From an uncultured Bacillota bacterium (GTDB lineage: Bacteria > Bacillota > Clostridia > Christensenellales > UBA1242): a stretch of 38,050 bases of DNA. The notes under the pieces were generated by a model. That model made no database searches and was not told the origin of the DNA. It was given only the letters and a program-made list of their open reading frames with translations. The translations under genes and the position numbers were made by a program. Location: assembly GCA_949289785.1 (NCBI GenBank), contig CASEOW010000033.1, positions 1-38,050 of the forward strand, in the 5' to 3' direction. Every line of letters begins with the position of its first letter. Within the stretch, counting starts at the first letter, position 1. Shown here in pieces: positions 18,551-26,283 of this stretch.

Positions 18551-20656
18551 ATGAAAAAGAAAATTTGGTTTAAAGTAATTTGTTTTATAATGCTTGCAAT
18601 ATTCCCGGCATTAACTTTGTTTGCAGGTTGTGCCGACAAAGATGCAAATATCGATGGTAACGATGGTTTGAATGGTGAACAACTAACAAGTGCCAACCTA
18701 TACGGCACAAAAGTTTTATACCGTCCAGATGACTATGACTATGATATTGGTTCTGGTGGTTCTAGTGGTGACGGAAGCAGAACTAATGATTATTATGGAA
18801 AGTATGCATGGCAAATTGTTGACTATCTTTATAGAATTTACGAAATATCAAATACTGATCTTATTAAGGGAAATGATAACAATGGAACTCCAGCCAACAA
18901 TCCAGATTTTGATTTAAACAATATTCCATACTTATATGATAGTATGCGTTATCAAGTCAACACCGAAGCACTTGTTACGCAAAGAATAACAATAAACGCT
19001 GATGGAACAAAAACTATTGAAGATTTAACAAAAAACAATTCAATATACTATGTTGTAGGTGCTGACATTTCACTCGCTTGGAATTGGGGCGCTCCTTATG
19101 ATTTGAAAATAAATAATACTAACACCAACACATATTTAACTGATAGTGAACAAACTATAGCATATTATAAAGACAACACAGAAAGCGATTATTATGATTA
19201 TATTTTAATAAATAATAACATATATAATGGATACGATATTTTAAATAATTCAAATTCGTTTGTAGATGAATCTTATTCTATAAATTGGTATTCAAATCAA
19301 TTAACTTTTGGAAATTATTTAATGTTATACTACTTGGGAACAAGTAGTGCAAGTGAAACTGAAGACGAAGAATATTCTGATTTTGTAAAAGCGCTTGAAT
19401 ATGCAATTTATTGCTATGCTATCGACATTGAGCCATCACAAGTTTCAGTAACCTTTGCACAAGACGGAACACCAAACTTCAAAATCGGCACTTATGCAAG
19501 TGTTGACGAAGCCCTTGAACAAGCAAAAGAAAACTTCAAAATCTTAGGTTCTTTCGTAGGACTTTCAACAAGACAAATTGAAAAAATCAAACAATGGGTT
19601 TTAGACAATATTATTGGACAAAATGTAGTTTCAAATAATGATTATTTTTATAGATACTCCAATGCAACTGAAATTGTAACAATAAATTCTGACGGAACAA
19701 AAACATATTCTTATGATTTTGGTAATTATAACAGTGTAAACGAACTTGGAAGAAATTATGAAGAAACAGTAAACAACATTATTGACAATGTATGTAGTGA
19801 AGTTTCGATAGGAAAAAATGACGATGGAAGTGATGTAACAATTGATGATAGATTCCCTGCATCAGAAATTATGGAATATGCAGGAGTTGCAAACAATGTT
19901 TATGGAGATGATAGTTTCGCAGTTCCAGGTGAAGAAAATTCTTCTGAAAAAATTAGACCTTACGAATATCAATCAATAGCATTTATGGTTAAAGACCCTA
20001 CAAATGTTGATACTTTATCAATAGCAGTTAAATATGACGCCGGACTTGACGGAACACAAGAAGGAGTGTATGGCGAAGAATATATTGAAATGATAATTGA
20101 TGTAAACTACTATAATCACATAACTGACGAACTTCAAGTTCTTAAATCACAAAAAATCAAAGTTTATGACGGACCATTCAACTCTAGTGATTTATACCTT
20201 ACAAGCACAGGCGGAAAAGATGAGTTTATTACAGATTCTACATCACCTAAAGACCACTTCAGTGGAGTTACATTTGATGACTTAGGTATAAAAAATCTTT
20301 CATCTTTCAATGTTGACATTGGAGGTGGAATACTTAAAACTGATGTTGGAAAGGCTGGATACGGTAAAGATTTATTAATAACTGAAACACCACTTGTACT
20401 TACAGGAACTTCAAATGTAAGAAAATATTATGAAATAGTAGAACCCGGCTCTTCAGAACTTGATGAAGAAGTGATTGCAGACGGATACACCTACTTATCA
20501 GGAAGATTTAACTCAGATATGTTTGGTGGCGCTGAAGGTTGTGATTATCTTGAAGTTACATTTAAAGTTATCAAGGAAATAGGCGACCTTGGTTCTAACT
20601 ATAGATTCTATGCCGGCGCATATCTAGGCGGAATTGGAACTTTACTAAGTGAATAA
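18551..20656 (+). CDS. Large secreted lipoprotein, unknown function
   Basis: The protein has 701 residues. A classical signal (MKKK, hydrophobic core, LTLFAGC) puts the lipidated Cys at residue 27. After it comes a short Gly/Asp/Asn-rich linker, then a long Asn-, Asp-, Tyr- and Thr-rich extracellular part with aromatic beta-strand-like segments. No family was recognised. The high Asn/Tyr content and lack of Cys after residue 27 are typical of surface lipoproteins of gut Firmicutes. It follows the Pro-Glu lipoprotein on the same strand but behind a terminator, so it is probably a separate transcript, perhaps leaderless. A role in adhesion or polymer binding would be a guess. Confidence 0.85.
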   Translation: MKKKIWFKVICFIMLAIFPALTLFAGCADKDANIDGNDGLNGEQLTSANLYGTKVLYRPDDYDYDIGSGGSSGDGSRTNDYYGKYAWQIVDYLYRIYEISNTDLIKGNDNNGTPANNPDFDLNNIPYLYDSMRYQVNTEALVTQRITINADGTKTIEDLTKNNSIYYVVGADISLAWNWGAPYDLKINNTNTNTYLTDSEQTIAYYKDNTESDYYDYILINNNIYNGYDILNNSNSFVDESYSINWYSNQLTFGNYLMLYYLGTSSASETEDEEYSDFVKALEYAIYCYAIDIEPSQVSVTFAQDGTPNFKIGTYASVDEALEQAKENFKILGSFVGLSTRQIEKIKQWVLDNIIGQNVVSNNDYFYRYSNATEIVTINSDGTKTYSYDFGNYNSVNELGRNYEETVNNIIDNVCSEVSIGKNDDGSDVTIDDRFPASEIMEYAGVANNVYGDDSFAVPGEENSSEKIRPYEYQSIAFMVKDPTNVDTLSIAVKYDAGLDGTQEGVYGEEYIEMIIDVNYYNHITDELQVLKSQKIKVYDGPFNSSDLYLTSTGGKDEFITDSTSPKDHFSGVTFDDLGIKNLSSFNVDIGGGILKTDVGKAGYGKDLLITETPLVLTGTSNVRKYYEIVEPGSSELDEEVIADGYTYLSGRFNSDMFGGAEGCDYLEVTFKVIKEIGDLGSNYRFYAGAYLGGIGTLLSE

Positions 20657-20813
20657 ATTAGTATTATTATAAAATTAATCTTAATATTTACAAATATTTA
20701 ACTTATTAAACTTAATTTTTAATCTTATTTACTAAAATAAAAACATATTTACCATGTCAAAGATAAGTTTAACTAAGAAAAAAAATTATACTAAATTAAA
20801 AAGTTTATTAACG

Positions 20814-20850
20814 AAAAGAGAGAGCATATAAAAATGCTCTCTCTTTTTAT
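20814..20850. terminator. Bidirectional terminator between lipoprotein gene and phage-like island
   Basis: A 14-bp stem AAAAGAGAGAGCAT with its complement (20814-20827 and 20834-20847) has a 6-nt loop. U-rich sequence follows on the plus strand, and a shorter T-rich stretch follows on the minus strand. It can end both the lipoprotein transcript and the convergent island operon. The rest of the 225-nt gap shows nothing I can name. Confidence 0.75.
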
Positions 20851-20881
20851 AAAAAATATAATTATTATATTCAATATTAAT

Positions 20882-21208
20882 TTATATTTCTTTATCAATA
20901 TTTTCTTCTATTTTAATTTGTTCTTCCTTTTCTATAGCTTGTCCTATATCATCAATGTTATTTTCTATATTTTTATTCCCTAAATCTTCTATAGCATCAT
21001 TTTCTGTTGAATTACTGTTATCTTGACTATTATTCGGCATGGAAACAACACCAAACACAACCAAAAGTCCAGCTACAGCCATTATAATATCAGAAACAAT
21101 TTTATTATTAACATAAAAGCCAAATGCTTGACCTAATGCATTAAGAAGAACAACAACAGCGCCAGAAAGTGCTGTCCAAAAACTAAAAGATTTTATTTTA
21201 TTTTTCAT
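20882..21208 (-). CDS. Holin-like membrane protein with acidic tail
   Basis: The protein has 108 residues from the ATG at 21208, chosen because GGTGGAGG sits 6 nt before it; an upstream in-frame start at 21244 lacks support. Residues 1-55 resemble small phage holins: a basic start, SFWTALSGAVVVLLNALGQAFGF and a second membrane segment IIMAVAGLLVVFGVV. The last 50 residues are acidic and likely disordered. It overlaps the BhlA-like gene upstream by 11 nt and is the last gene of the phage-like operon. Phage holins make membrane lesions for lysis. No endolysin gene is nearby, so its role here is open. Confidence 0.75.
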   Translation of the reverse strand: MKNKIKSFSFWTALSGAVVVLLNALGQAFGFYVNNKIVSDIIMAVAGLLVVFGVVSMPNNSQDNSNSTENDAIEDLGNKNIENNIDDIGQAIEKEEQIKIEENIDKEI

Positions 21209-21422
21209 ATTTGCCTCCACCGACCAACTCTTTAAGTTCGCCAATTTCTTCTTTTACTTGTTCTATCACTTCAAGATGCGAAGTAAGTTGCTCAATAGTT
21301 TCTCTATAAGAATCTTCTCTTTTAGCGCTATCTTTCAACTGATAGAAAAACAAAAACACAAAAAGCATTGCAAAAATGCCATTACTGACAACAATTTTGA
21401 CAAGTTCAGTCCAAAAATCCAT
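21198..21422 (-). CDS. BhlA/UviB-type holin-like protein
   Basis: The protein has 74 residues starting at the ATG at 21422 (MDFWTEL), preceded by AAGGAG at the right distance. The longer in-frame TTG start at 21440 would put the ribosome binding site inside the gene. One membrane helix (VSNGIFAMLFVFLFFYQL) is followed by a charged coiled helix (AKREDSYRETIEQLT), the signature of the BhlA/UviB bacteriocin- and holin-associated family. It begins one base after the stop of the 33-codon mini-gene and overlaps the next holin-like gene. Together they form the lysis-like end of the island. Confidence 0.8.
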   Translation of the reverse strand: MDFWTELVKIVVSNGIFAMLFVFLFFYQLKDSAKREDSYRETIEQLTSHLEVIEQVKEEIGELKELVGGGKYEK

Positions 21423-21423
21423 T

Positions 21424-21525
21424 TTATTTCTCCTTGACAATTAATAAACTTTTTGCAATTTCTCTTTCCTTTTGAATTTTTAAACAGTTTATAAAAGCAA
21501 TATTATTTTGATAATTTAATTTCAT
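21424..21525 (-). CDS. Mini-gene of 33 codons between nozzle-like and holin genes
   Basis: On the minus strand an ATG overlaps the TGA of the preceding gene by 4 nt (ATGA) and opens a 33-codon frame. The product starts MKLNYQNNIAFINC, continues with a basic helix KIQKEREIAKSLL, and ends in a TAA one base before the BhlA-like ATG. The exact fit between two genes with coupled junctions on both sides is what argues for coding. The product is a short, basic, probably helical peptide of no family known to me. A spacer that happens to be open remains possible. Confidence 0.5.
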   Translation of the reverse strand: MKLNYQNNIAFINCLKIQKEREIAKSLLIVKEK

Positions 21526-22997
21526 TCTCTTATGCTCACATTCAAAGCAAAATTTGAAATATCCACCTGTCCTACACTAGAAATAGAAAAATCAAATTCA
21601 TTTCCTGTCAAATTTACTCGAATTGTTTGAATTTTTTCATCACCTTTTACAGACAAAATTTTTTCTCCCCTTTCACAAGAAATTGTGACTTCGCAATCAT
21701 AAAGACTTTTTATTACAATTGAACGAATAGTTTTCTTTTTTCCATAAATGCCAAAGTCAGTTTTAACACTTTGCCAATATTTATCCAAATTCTCTTCAAA
21801 TATTTTTCCGTCTTGTTTTATCTCTCCAACCTTTCCATAATTTTCAGCGTCATTAAAGTTCGCTAATAGTTTGGTTTTAAAAGGATTATTTAAAGTTAAA
21901 AGATTGCAAATATCAACTCCCCTTATAATATCAGCATGTCCACTTGATAAGTCATACACTAGCAAAATATTATTAACATATCCTTCACTATTATTTTCAC
22001 AGCCAACTTTTTTGTCGTCAATATTTGCCTTGCAAGCCAAATAATACTTACCATCATAAATACTAGCACAAGAATTTTTTTGATTTATTCCTTTTATCCA
22101 CTTTACATAATCAATTTCTATATCACTAACACTAGTACCATTAAACTTCTTTAGTCCGTTAGTTGTGAAAAAATATACATCATCACCATTTAGAACAATA
22201 GTATTTGGATAGATATAACTATCACTATGATATAAGTGATTTACAGCAAAATCTTCATTTGAGCCATATATTGAAAGTTTTGTAATACCATAATCTCTGA
22301 AAATATAAAGATAATCATTGAAAGAAATCAGTTTTTGCAAATCTCCTCGTTCATCTCCAAAGTCTAAATCTTTTGTTTTCTCGTCAGAAAAATTCACAAT
22401 CTCAAGTTCTTCTGTATAAATCAAAGTAGCTCTTGCCTCTGCTGTTATTGCAAACAACTTTCCACCATAAACACAGCAAGATATTATTTGTGGTGCATTT
22501 TCATTTTCTTCAGTAGAACCACCTGTTAGAACCATTAAACTATCCCCTTCACCTGAAAGCAAAAGAGCATCTTGAGTTCCTTTTCTATAATATGCTGCAA
22601 ATGGGGTTTGCGTAAAAGTATTTGGTATAACAAAAGAAGCTAGTCTTTGTCCAAACATATTATCATAACAAATATAACCTTCATCATTGTAATAAAATAA
22701 ATAATACTTGTTTGTATCAATATTTTGGTCATACCATTTTAATTTCCAAATAGCTTTTATTTGATTACCCTTAAAATTTACTACACTTTCATTGTTCAAA
22801 TCAGTTTCACTAGATGGCATTTTTAATTGGCTAAATCCATAACCAGATTTAAGTGCTCCATTTAATGATACTAAATTGTAAGCAATTTTTGTTTTTCCAA
22901 ATTCTTCTAAATCATCACTTTTTTGAGCTAAATTTTCGCCAAACATATTAAACTTATATGTTTTTTCTTTGCTTTTAATTTTGTCTGTATATCCCAT
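21522..22997 (-). CDS. Phage tail nozzle / DNA-stabilisation-like protein
   Basis: The protein has 491 residues from the ATG at 22997, which has AGGAGG 8 nt before it and overlaps the previous stop as TAATG. An in-frame GTG at 23006 abuts the ribosome binding site and is unlikely. The sequence has repeated beta-strand blocks (LLSGEGDSLMVLTGG, YGGKLFAITAEARATLIYTEE, LISFNDYLYIFRDYGITKLS, GDDVYFFTTNGLKKFNGTSV), which read like propeller blades. By position after the connector and by this pattern I infer the tail nozzle of podoviruses (P22 gp10 or T7 gp12 class). No detectable signature motif confirms it. Confidence 0.6.
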   Translation of the reverse strand: MGYTDKIKSKEKTYKFNMFGENLAQKSDDLEEFGKTKIAYNLVSLNGALKSGYGFSQLKMPSSETDLNNESVVNFKGNQIKAIWKLKWYDQNIDTNKYYLFYYNDEGYICYDNMFGQRLASFVIPNTFTQTPFAAYYRKGTQDALLLSGEGDSLMVLTGGSTEENENAPQIISCCVYGGKLFAITAEARATLIYTEELEIVNFSDEKTKDLDFGDERGDLQKLISFNDYLYIFRDYGITKLSIYGSNEDFAVNHLYHSDSYIYPNTIVLNGDDVYFFTTNGLKKFNGTSVSDIEIDYVKWIKGINQKNSCASIYDGKYYLACKANIDDKKVGCENNSEGYVNNILLVYDLSSGHADIIRGVDICNLLTLNNPFKTKLLANFNDAENYGKVGEIKQDGKIFEENLDKYWQSVKTDFGIYGKKKTIRSIVIKSLYDCEVTISCERGEKILSVKGDEKIQTIRVNLTGNEFDFSISSVGQVDISNFALNVSIRE

Positions 22998-23554
22998 TAT
23001 AACCACCTCCTAGATGGCATACGGGTTTCTCTTTTTCTTTTTAAAAGGTTCGATAGTGAACTATTAAGTCGTTCTTGCCAAATATCTGCTTCATCATATA
23101 AAGTCTGCATAATATAATATTCTCTAGCTATACCATAAGCGTATACCCTTGCAGGTATTGGCGATGGAAATTCATCTTCAAAAGTATAACTTTGAGGAGA
23201 AGTTGTGTATAATACTTCAACTTTATTACATAATGCAACAATATAATCAGACATAACTTTAAACTTAATTTTTCTTCCTTTGCTATCCTTTACATTAACT
23301 ATTTGCAAAGGATAAGTAGAAAATTTCGAAAAATCTACTTTAAAATCTATAGTAGAAAATATTTCCCTTTTGTAAATTGGTAAATGCTCTGTTGCTATTT
23401 CACAATTAACAAGATTAAAACATTCCACCATTGAAAGAACCACTTCTTGTTCTAAACTTGTTAAACTATTAAAATCATTTTGAGATAATTTATCTTTTAG
23501 TTGCTCATTTTCTGTAAAAGCACATGCAATCATTATTATTTCTTTTATTGACAT
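22997..23554 (-). CDS. Head-tail connector/adaptor-like protein
   Basis: The protein has 185 residues with an AAGGAGG site before the ATG. The N-terminal half is helical, and the middle holds a beta region (FSTIDFKVDFSKFSTYPLQIVNVKDSKGRKIKF) with a sharply defined VYAYGIAREYYIMQTLYDEADIWQERLNSSL helix. The end is basic (RKRETRMPSRRWL). The helical region followed by a basic tail, and the place between coat and nozzle genes, suggest the adaptor ring that joins portal to tail in podoviruses. It overlaps the neighbouring genes on both sides by a few bases, so translation is coupled. Confidence 0.55.
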   Translation of the reverse strand: MSIKEIIMIACAFTENEQLKDKLSQNDFNSLTSLEQEVVLSMVECFNLVNCEIATEHLPIYKREIFSTIDFKVDFSKFSTYPLQIVNVKDSKGRKIKFKVMSDYIVALCNKVEVLYTTSPQSYTFEDEFPSPIPARVYAYGIAREYYIMQTLYDEADIWQERLNSSLSNLLKRKRETRMPSRRWL

Positions 23555-23862
23555 AATGCCTCCTTTATTTTTTCAACTTGTTGTTTAATCAATTTCTCTT
23601 GCAACTTTTCATTTTCTCTATCAATCTCTTTAATTATTTCATCTTGTCTTTCACTTCTAGTTTTCAAAGCATAATCTATCGTGCGTTCATCAAGACATGA
23701 AAAAGGTATAGTAAAAGCATAACTATTTTTAGATTGTCCTTTAACATGGACTTGATAATTTCTGTCATCTAAACTATAAATTATATAGTAATCTTTATCT
23801 ATTTCTTTTAATCTTTGACTTATAAATAAAACATCATTTTCTATTATTATATATTTTTTCAT
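23545..23862 (-). CDS. Small phage-island protein of unknown function
   Basis: The protein has 105 residues; AAAAGGG precedes the ATG. The first 60 residues look like a small beta-rich domain (YYIIYSLDDRNYQVHV, AFTIPFSCLDERTIDYALKTR). The rest is a long charged helix (RQDEIIKEIDRENEKLQEKLIKQQVEKIKEAL) likely to form a coiled coil. It is not recognised as a named family. It sits after the coat gene terminator and overlaps the connector-like gene by 10 nt, so it belongs to the distal part of the island. A structural or chaperone-like assembly role is a guess from position. Confidence 0.7.
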   Translation of the reverse strand: MKKYIIIENDVLFISQRLKEIDKDYYIIYSLDDRNYQVHVKGQSKNSYAFTIPFSCLDERTIDYALKTRSERQDEIIKEIDRENEKLQEKLIKQQVEKIKEALCQ

Positions 23863-23906
23863 ATTTATCCCTTTTAAATTAGAAGTTTAGACTTAAATAA
23901 TTAAGA

Positions 23907-23941
23907 TAAAAAAGGCAAAAAACTTATTTGTTTTCTGCCTT
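23907..23941 (-). terminator. Terminator after the coat protein gene
   Basis: The stem AAGGCA / TGCCTT (arms 23936-23941 and 23912-23917) is extended by an inner AAAAC/GTTTT pairing and followed by TTTTT on the minus strand. It lies about 50 nt after the coat stop. Partial termination here would raise coat protein relative to the distal genes. Confidence 0.65.
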
Positions 23942-23989
23942 ATTTATACTAAGACTTTAATTTATAATATTGATTAAACTTTTATCCTA

Positions 23990-25168
23990 CTATGCAAATG
24001 GATTAGTAACAGTAGATTTTATTTTTGATATTTTAGCTTGTCCGCATGGCTTATCACAAATTAATTCTGCATACTTAACAAGAGTAGCACTATATGTTGG
24101 ATATCCTTGATTTTGTCTTAAAATTCTACCGTCCTCATTTTCAAGCCATTTCCAATCGCAAAGTTGATGTAAAGTAAAATCATTTGTATTAAGTAAATAC
24201 ATTGTGTCGCTATCTACAAATCTATCTGCAACTACAGGTATTCCATTGTGAGAAATTGTTTTAAAACCACCTTCAAGTTCCATAACTTCAATATTTCTTC
24301 TGTAAGCACCAAGATAACTTTGATATGCTCTTCTTACCTGTGATGAACAAGCTATAAAATTAATTTGACTATCAACATTCATATCAAGAAAATCAATTGC
24401 TTCTTGAATTAGAGTATCAGAAATTTCAGTTTCTACACTTGAAGTATAAGCTTTAAGCCAAGGATGTTCTGTTCTGCTTACTCCATAAATTGTGTCATCA
24501 GAAGAGAATATTTTTCCAAGTCCAGAAATTTCGAAACCTTTTGAACCTTGAACATAAATTGTATCATTTGCAGATATAGTTAATGTTTCACTAGATTCAT
24601 ATTTTACTGTATTATTTACTCTATCAACATAAACTATTTTTAAAGGATTTGTGTTTACTTTGGTTGTAGTATTATAAACATCAATCAACATACCTTCAAT
24701 CATGTTATTAACTTTATCGCAAGTAATAACTTTATCAGCATGACTTTTAACAGTAGCAAGTAATCCGCTGCCATCGCCGTACAACATTCTTCCTAAGTTA
24801 AATGAACTTGCTTTTACTAAACCTTCCATTTCATCAGATAAGAGATTAACAAAAGCACCAATATTATTTGCAGATGCTCTTACAGCTTTATCAGAAATCT
24901 CAATTTTTCCATATAAGTTTTTTAAATCAGAAACAAATTGAACATAACTATTTGCTGAAGAAGTTGGTAATGCATCAGTTTCACTACCTGCTCCAATTCC
25001 ACCATTAATTCCATAAGGTGCAAGTTTTCTTATTTCTTTTCCCCAAACATCTTTAGTTGATTGTTTTATTTTAGCAAGAAGTGGATTTGCTTTTACATTG
25101 AGTTGATTTGCAACTACTCCAAGATATACATCTTTTAATGCACTCTCTGCTGTTTTTAATGTAACCAT
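23990..25168 (-). CDS. Phage major coat protein
   Basis: The protein has 392 residues with AAAGGAG before the ATG. The start TLKTAESALKDVYLGVVANQLNVKANPLLAKIKQ and the following GSETDALP, LYGKIEISDKAVRAS and EMEGLVKASSFNLGRMLYGDGSG segments match HK97-fold coat proteins of tailed phages. The C-terminal half has the expected beta-rich A-domain feel with GIPVVADRFVDSDTMYLLNTND. The gene follows the scaffold-like gene but is separated from it by an extraordinarily AT-rich 354-nt gap. It is intact, and no protease gene accompanies it. Confidence 0.85.
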   Translation of the reverse strand: MVTLKTAESALKDVYLGVVANQLNVKANPLLAKIKQSTKDVWGKEIRKLAPYGINGGIGAGSETDALPTSSANSYVQFVSDLKNLYGKIEISDKAVRASANNIGAFVNLLSDEMEGLVKASSFNLGRMLYGDGSGLLATVKSHADKVITCDKVNNMIEGMLIDVYNTTTKVNTNPLKIVYVDRVNNTVKYESSETLTISANDTIYVQGSKGFEISGLGKIFSSDDTIYGVSRTEHPWLKAYTSSVETEISDTLIQEAIDFLDMNVDSQINFIACSSQVRRAYQSYLGAYRRNIEVMELEGGFKTISHNGIPVVADRFVDSDTMYLLNTNDFTLHQLCDWKWLENEDGRILRQNQGYPTYSATLVKYAELICDKPCGQAKISKIKSTVTNPFA

Positions 25169-25522
25169 TATTTTCTCCTTTTATTTTTAAATATTAAATT
25201 AATTTAAAATAAATTTATATAAATAAATTAAATTAATTAATTTTCATAAAATATAATTAAATAAAATTTTTATTTTATATTATTTTTTATTTAATTTTAT
25301 ATTTATTTTTTGATATTTTTAATTTTAAAAATTATTTTTTAATTAATTATTTATTTTTTTAATATTTTTGTAATATTTTTAATAATTTTTATTAATTATT
25401 TATATTTTAATTTTTATTGTAATAATTATTTTTATTAAATTTTATAATTATTTTATTTAATTATAATAATTATTTTATTTAATTGTTTAATTTATAAAAT
25501 TAAAATAATTTATTTTTATATT
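25169..25522. other. Nearly pure A/T spacer inside the phage-like operon
   Basis: No gene is present. From 25181 to 25522 I count only five G or C bases in 342. The sequence is an irregular mix of A and T runs (TTTATTTT-like) without a fixed repeat unit, so it is not a simple satellite. A ribosome binding site for the coat gene lies at its coat-proximal edge. It may hold A/T-only promoter-like elements for the coat gene, but such matches are meaningless at this composition. Confidence 0.8.
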
Positions 25523-26281
25523 TTAACTAAACATTTTATCCACGAGTTTTTTTGCTTCTTCAAGTGTGGAAGGATTATCTGGTAAAACTTCAGACAATCT
25601 TTCACCACTAGAAGAAATAGATACAGGTGGCATATTATTTTTTAATTGAATTAAATAATCTTTAATAATATTCTCTTTTAAACTTTCACTTGACTTTACA
25701 TAATTATTTACAATTTCATCTTGCAAAGTTGGTGATTTAAAATGCTTAAGCACAACATTTGCCCAAGCTTGTTCAAAAGGATTTTGATTTTGCATATTGA
25801 GATTTTCTTTAATCTCATCAATAAAACTTTCTGCTTCTTTATTTGCAAAAAGGAAATTTTGAAGACCTTCTTCTAATTCATCATTTGAACTTTTTGTAGT
25901 ATTTATATTTTCTTTGTTTACAGAATTTGAATTTTGTATATCTTCATTAAAAAGATTATCAGTTTCAATATTTTTATTTTGACCGTCTTCTTTGTTCAAT
26001 TCAACTGTATTTGATTGTAAATTAGAATTTCCGCAATCTTTATTTTTATTAGCTTTATAGTCTTCTTCATTTTTATCTTTTTGCAACTTGCTTAAAAGTT
26101 GACACTTCTTGGTAAATTCAGACTGAAGATTGTTATAGGCCTCTAACAATGCTCTAGGTGTCTTAAATTTTCCAAGTGTGTCTTGAGAGCCAATATCTTC
26201 ACTCACGGCACTATCCCCACTTGCTCCGTTTAAAGCCATTGCCGGTTCCTCGATTGGTTGTTCTCTTATTAATTCTTCCAT
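25523..26281 (-). CDS. Scaffolding-like protein
   Basis: The protein has 252 residues and is highly charged and helical. Near residues 36-68 it has KFKTPRALLEAYNNLQSEFTKK followed by a coiled segment, a pattern I know from proteins sitting between portal and coat genes in Firmicute phages. The middle is Asn/Glu-rich and low complexity, and the end is basic/helical (TLEEAKKLVDKMFS). An AAATGGAGG site precedes the ATG, and the gene starts 2 nt after the portal stop. Position, charge and length fit a phage scaffold guiding coat assembly. The sequence alone does not prove it. Confidence 0.65.
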   Translation of the reverse strand: MEELIREQPIEEPAMALNGASGDSAVSEDIGSQDTLGKFKTPRALLEAYNNLQSEFTKKCQLLSKLQKDKNEEDYKANKNKDCGNSNLQSNTVELNKEDGQNKNIETDNLFNEDIQNSNSVNKENINTTKSSNDELEEGLQNFLFANKEAESFIDEIKENLNMQNQNPFEQAWANVVLKHFKSPTLQDEIVNNYVKSSESLKENIIKDYLIQLKNNMPPVSISSSGERLSEVLPDNPSTLEEAKKLVDKMFS

Positions 26282-26283
26282 GT

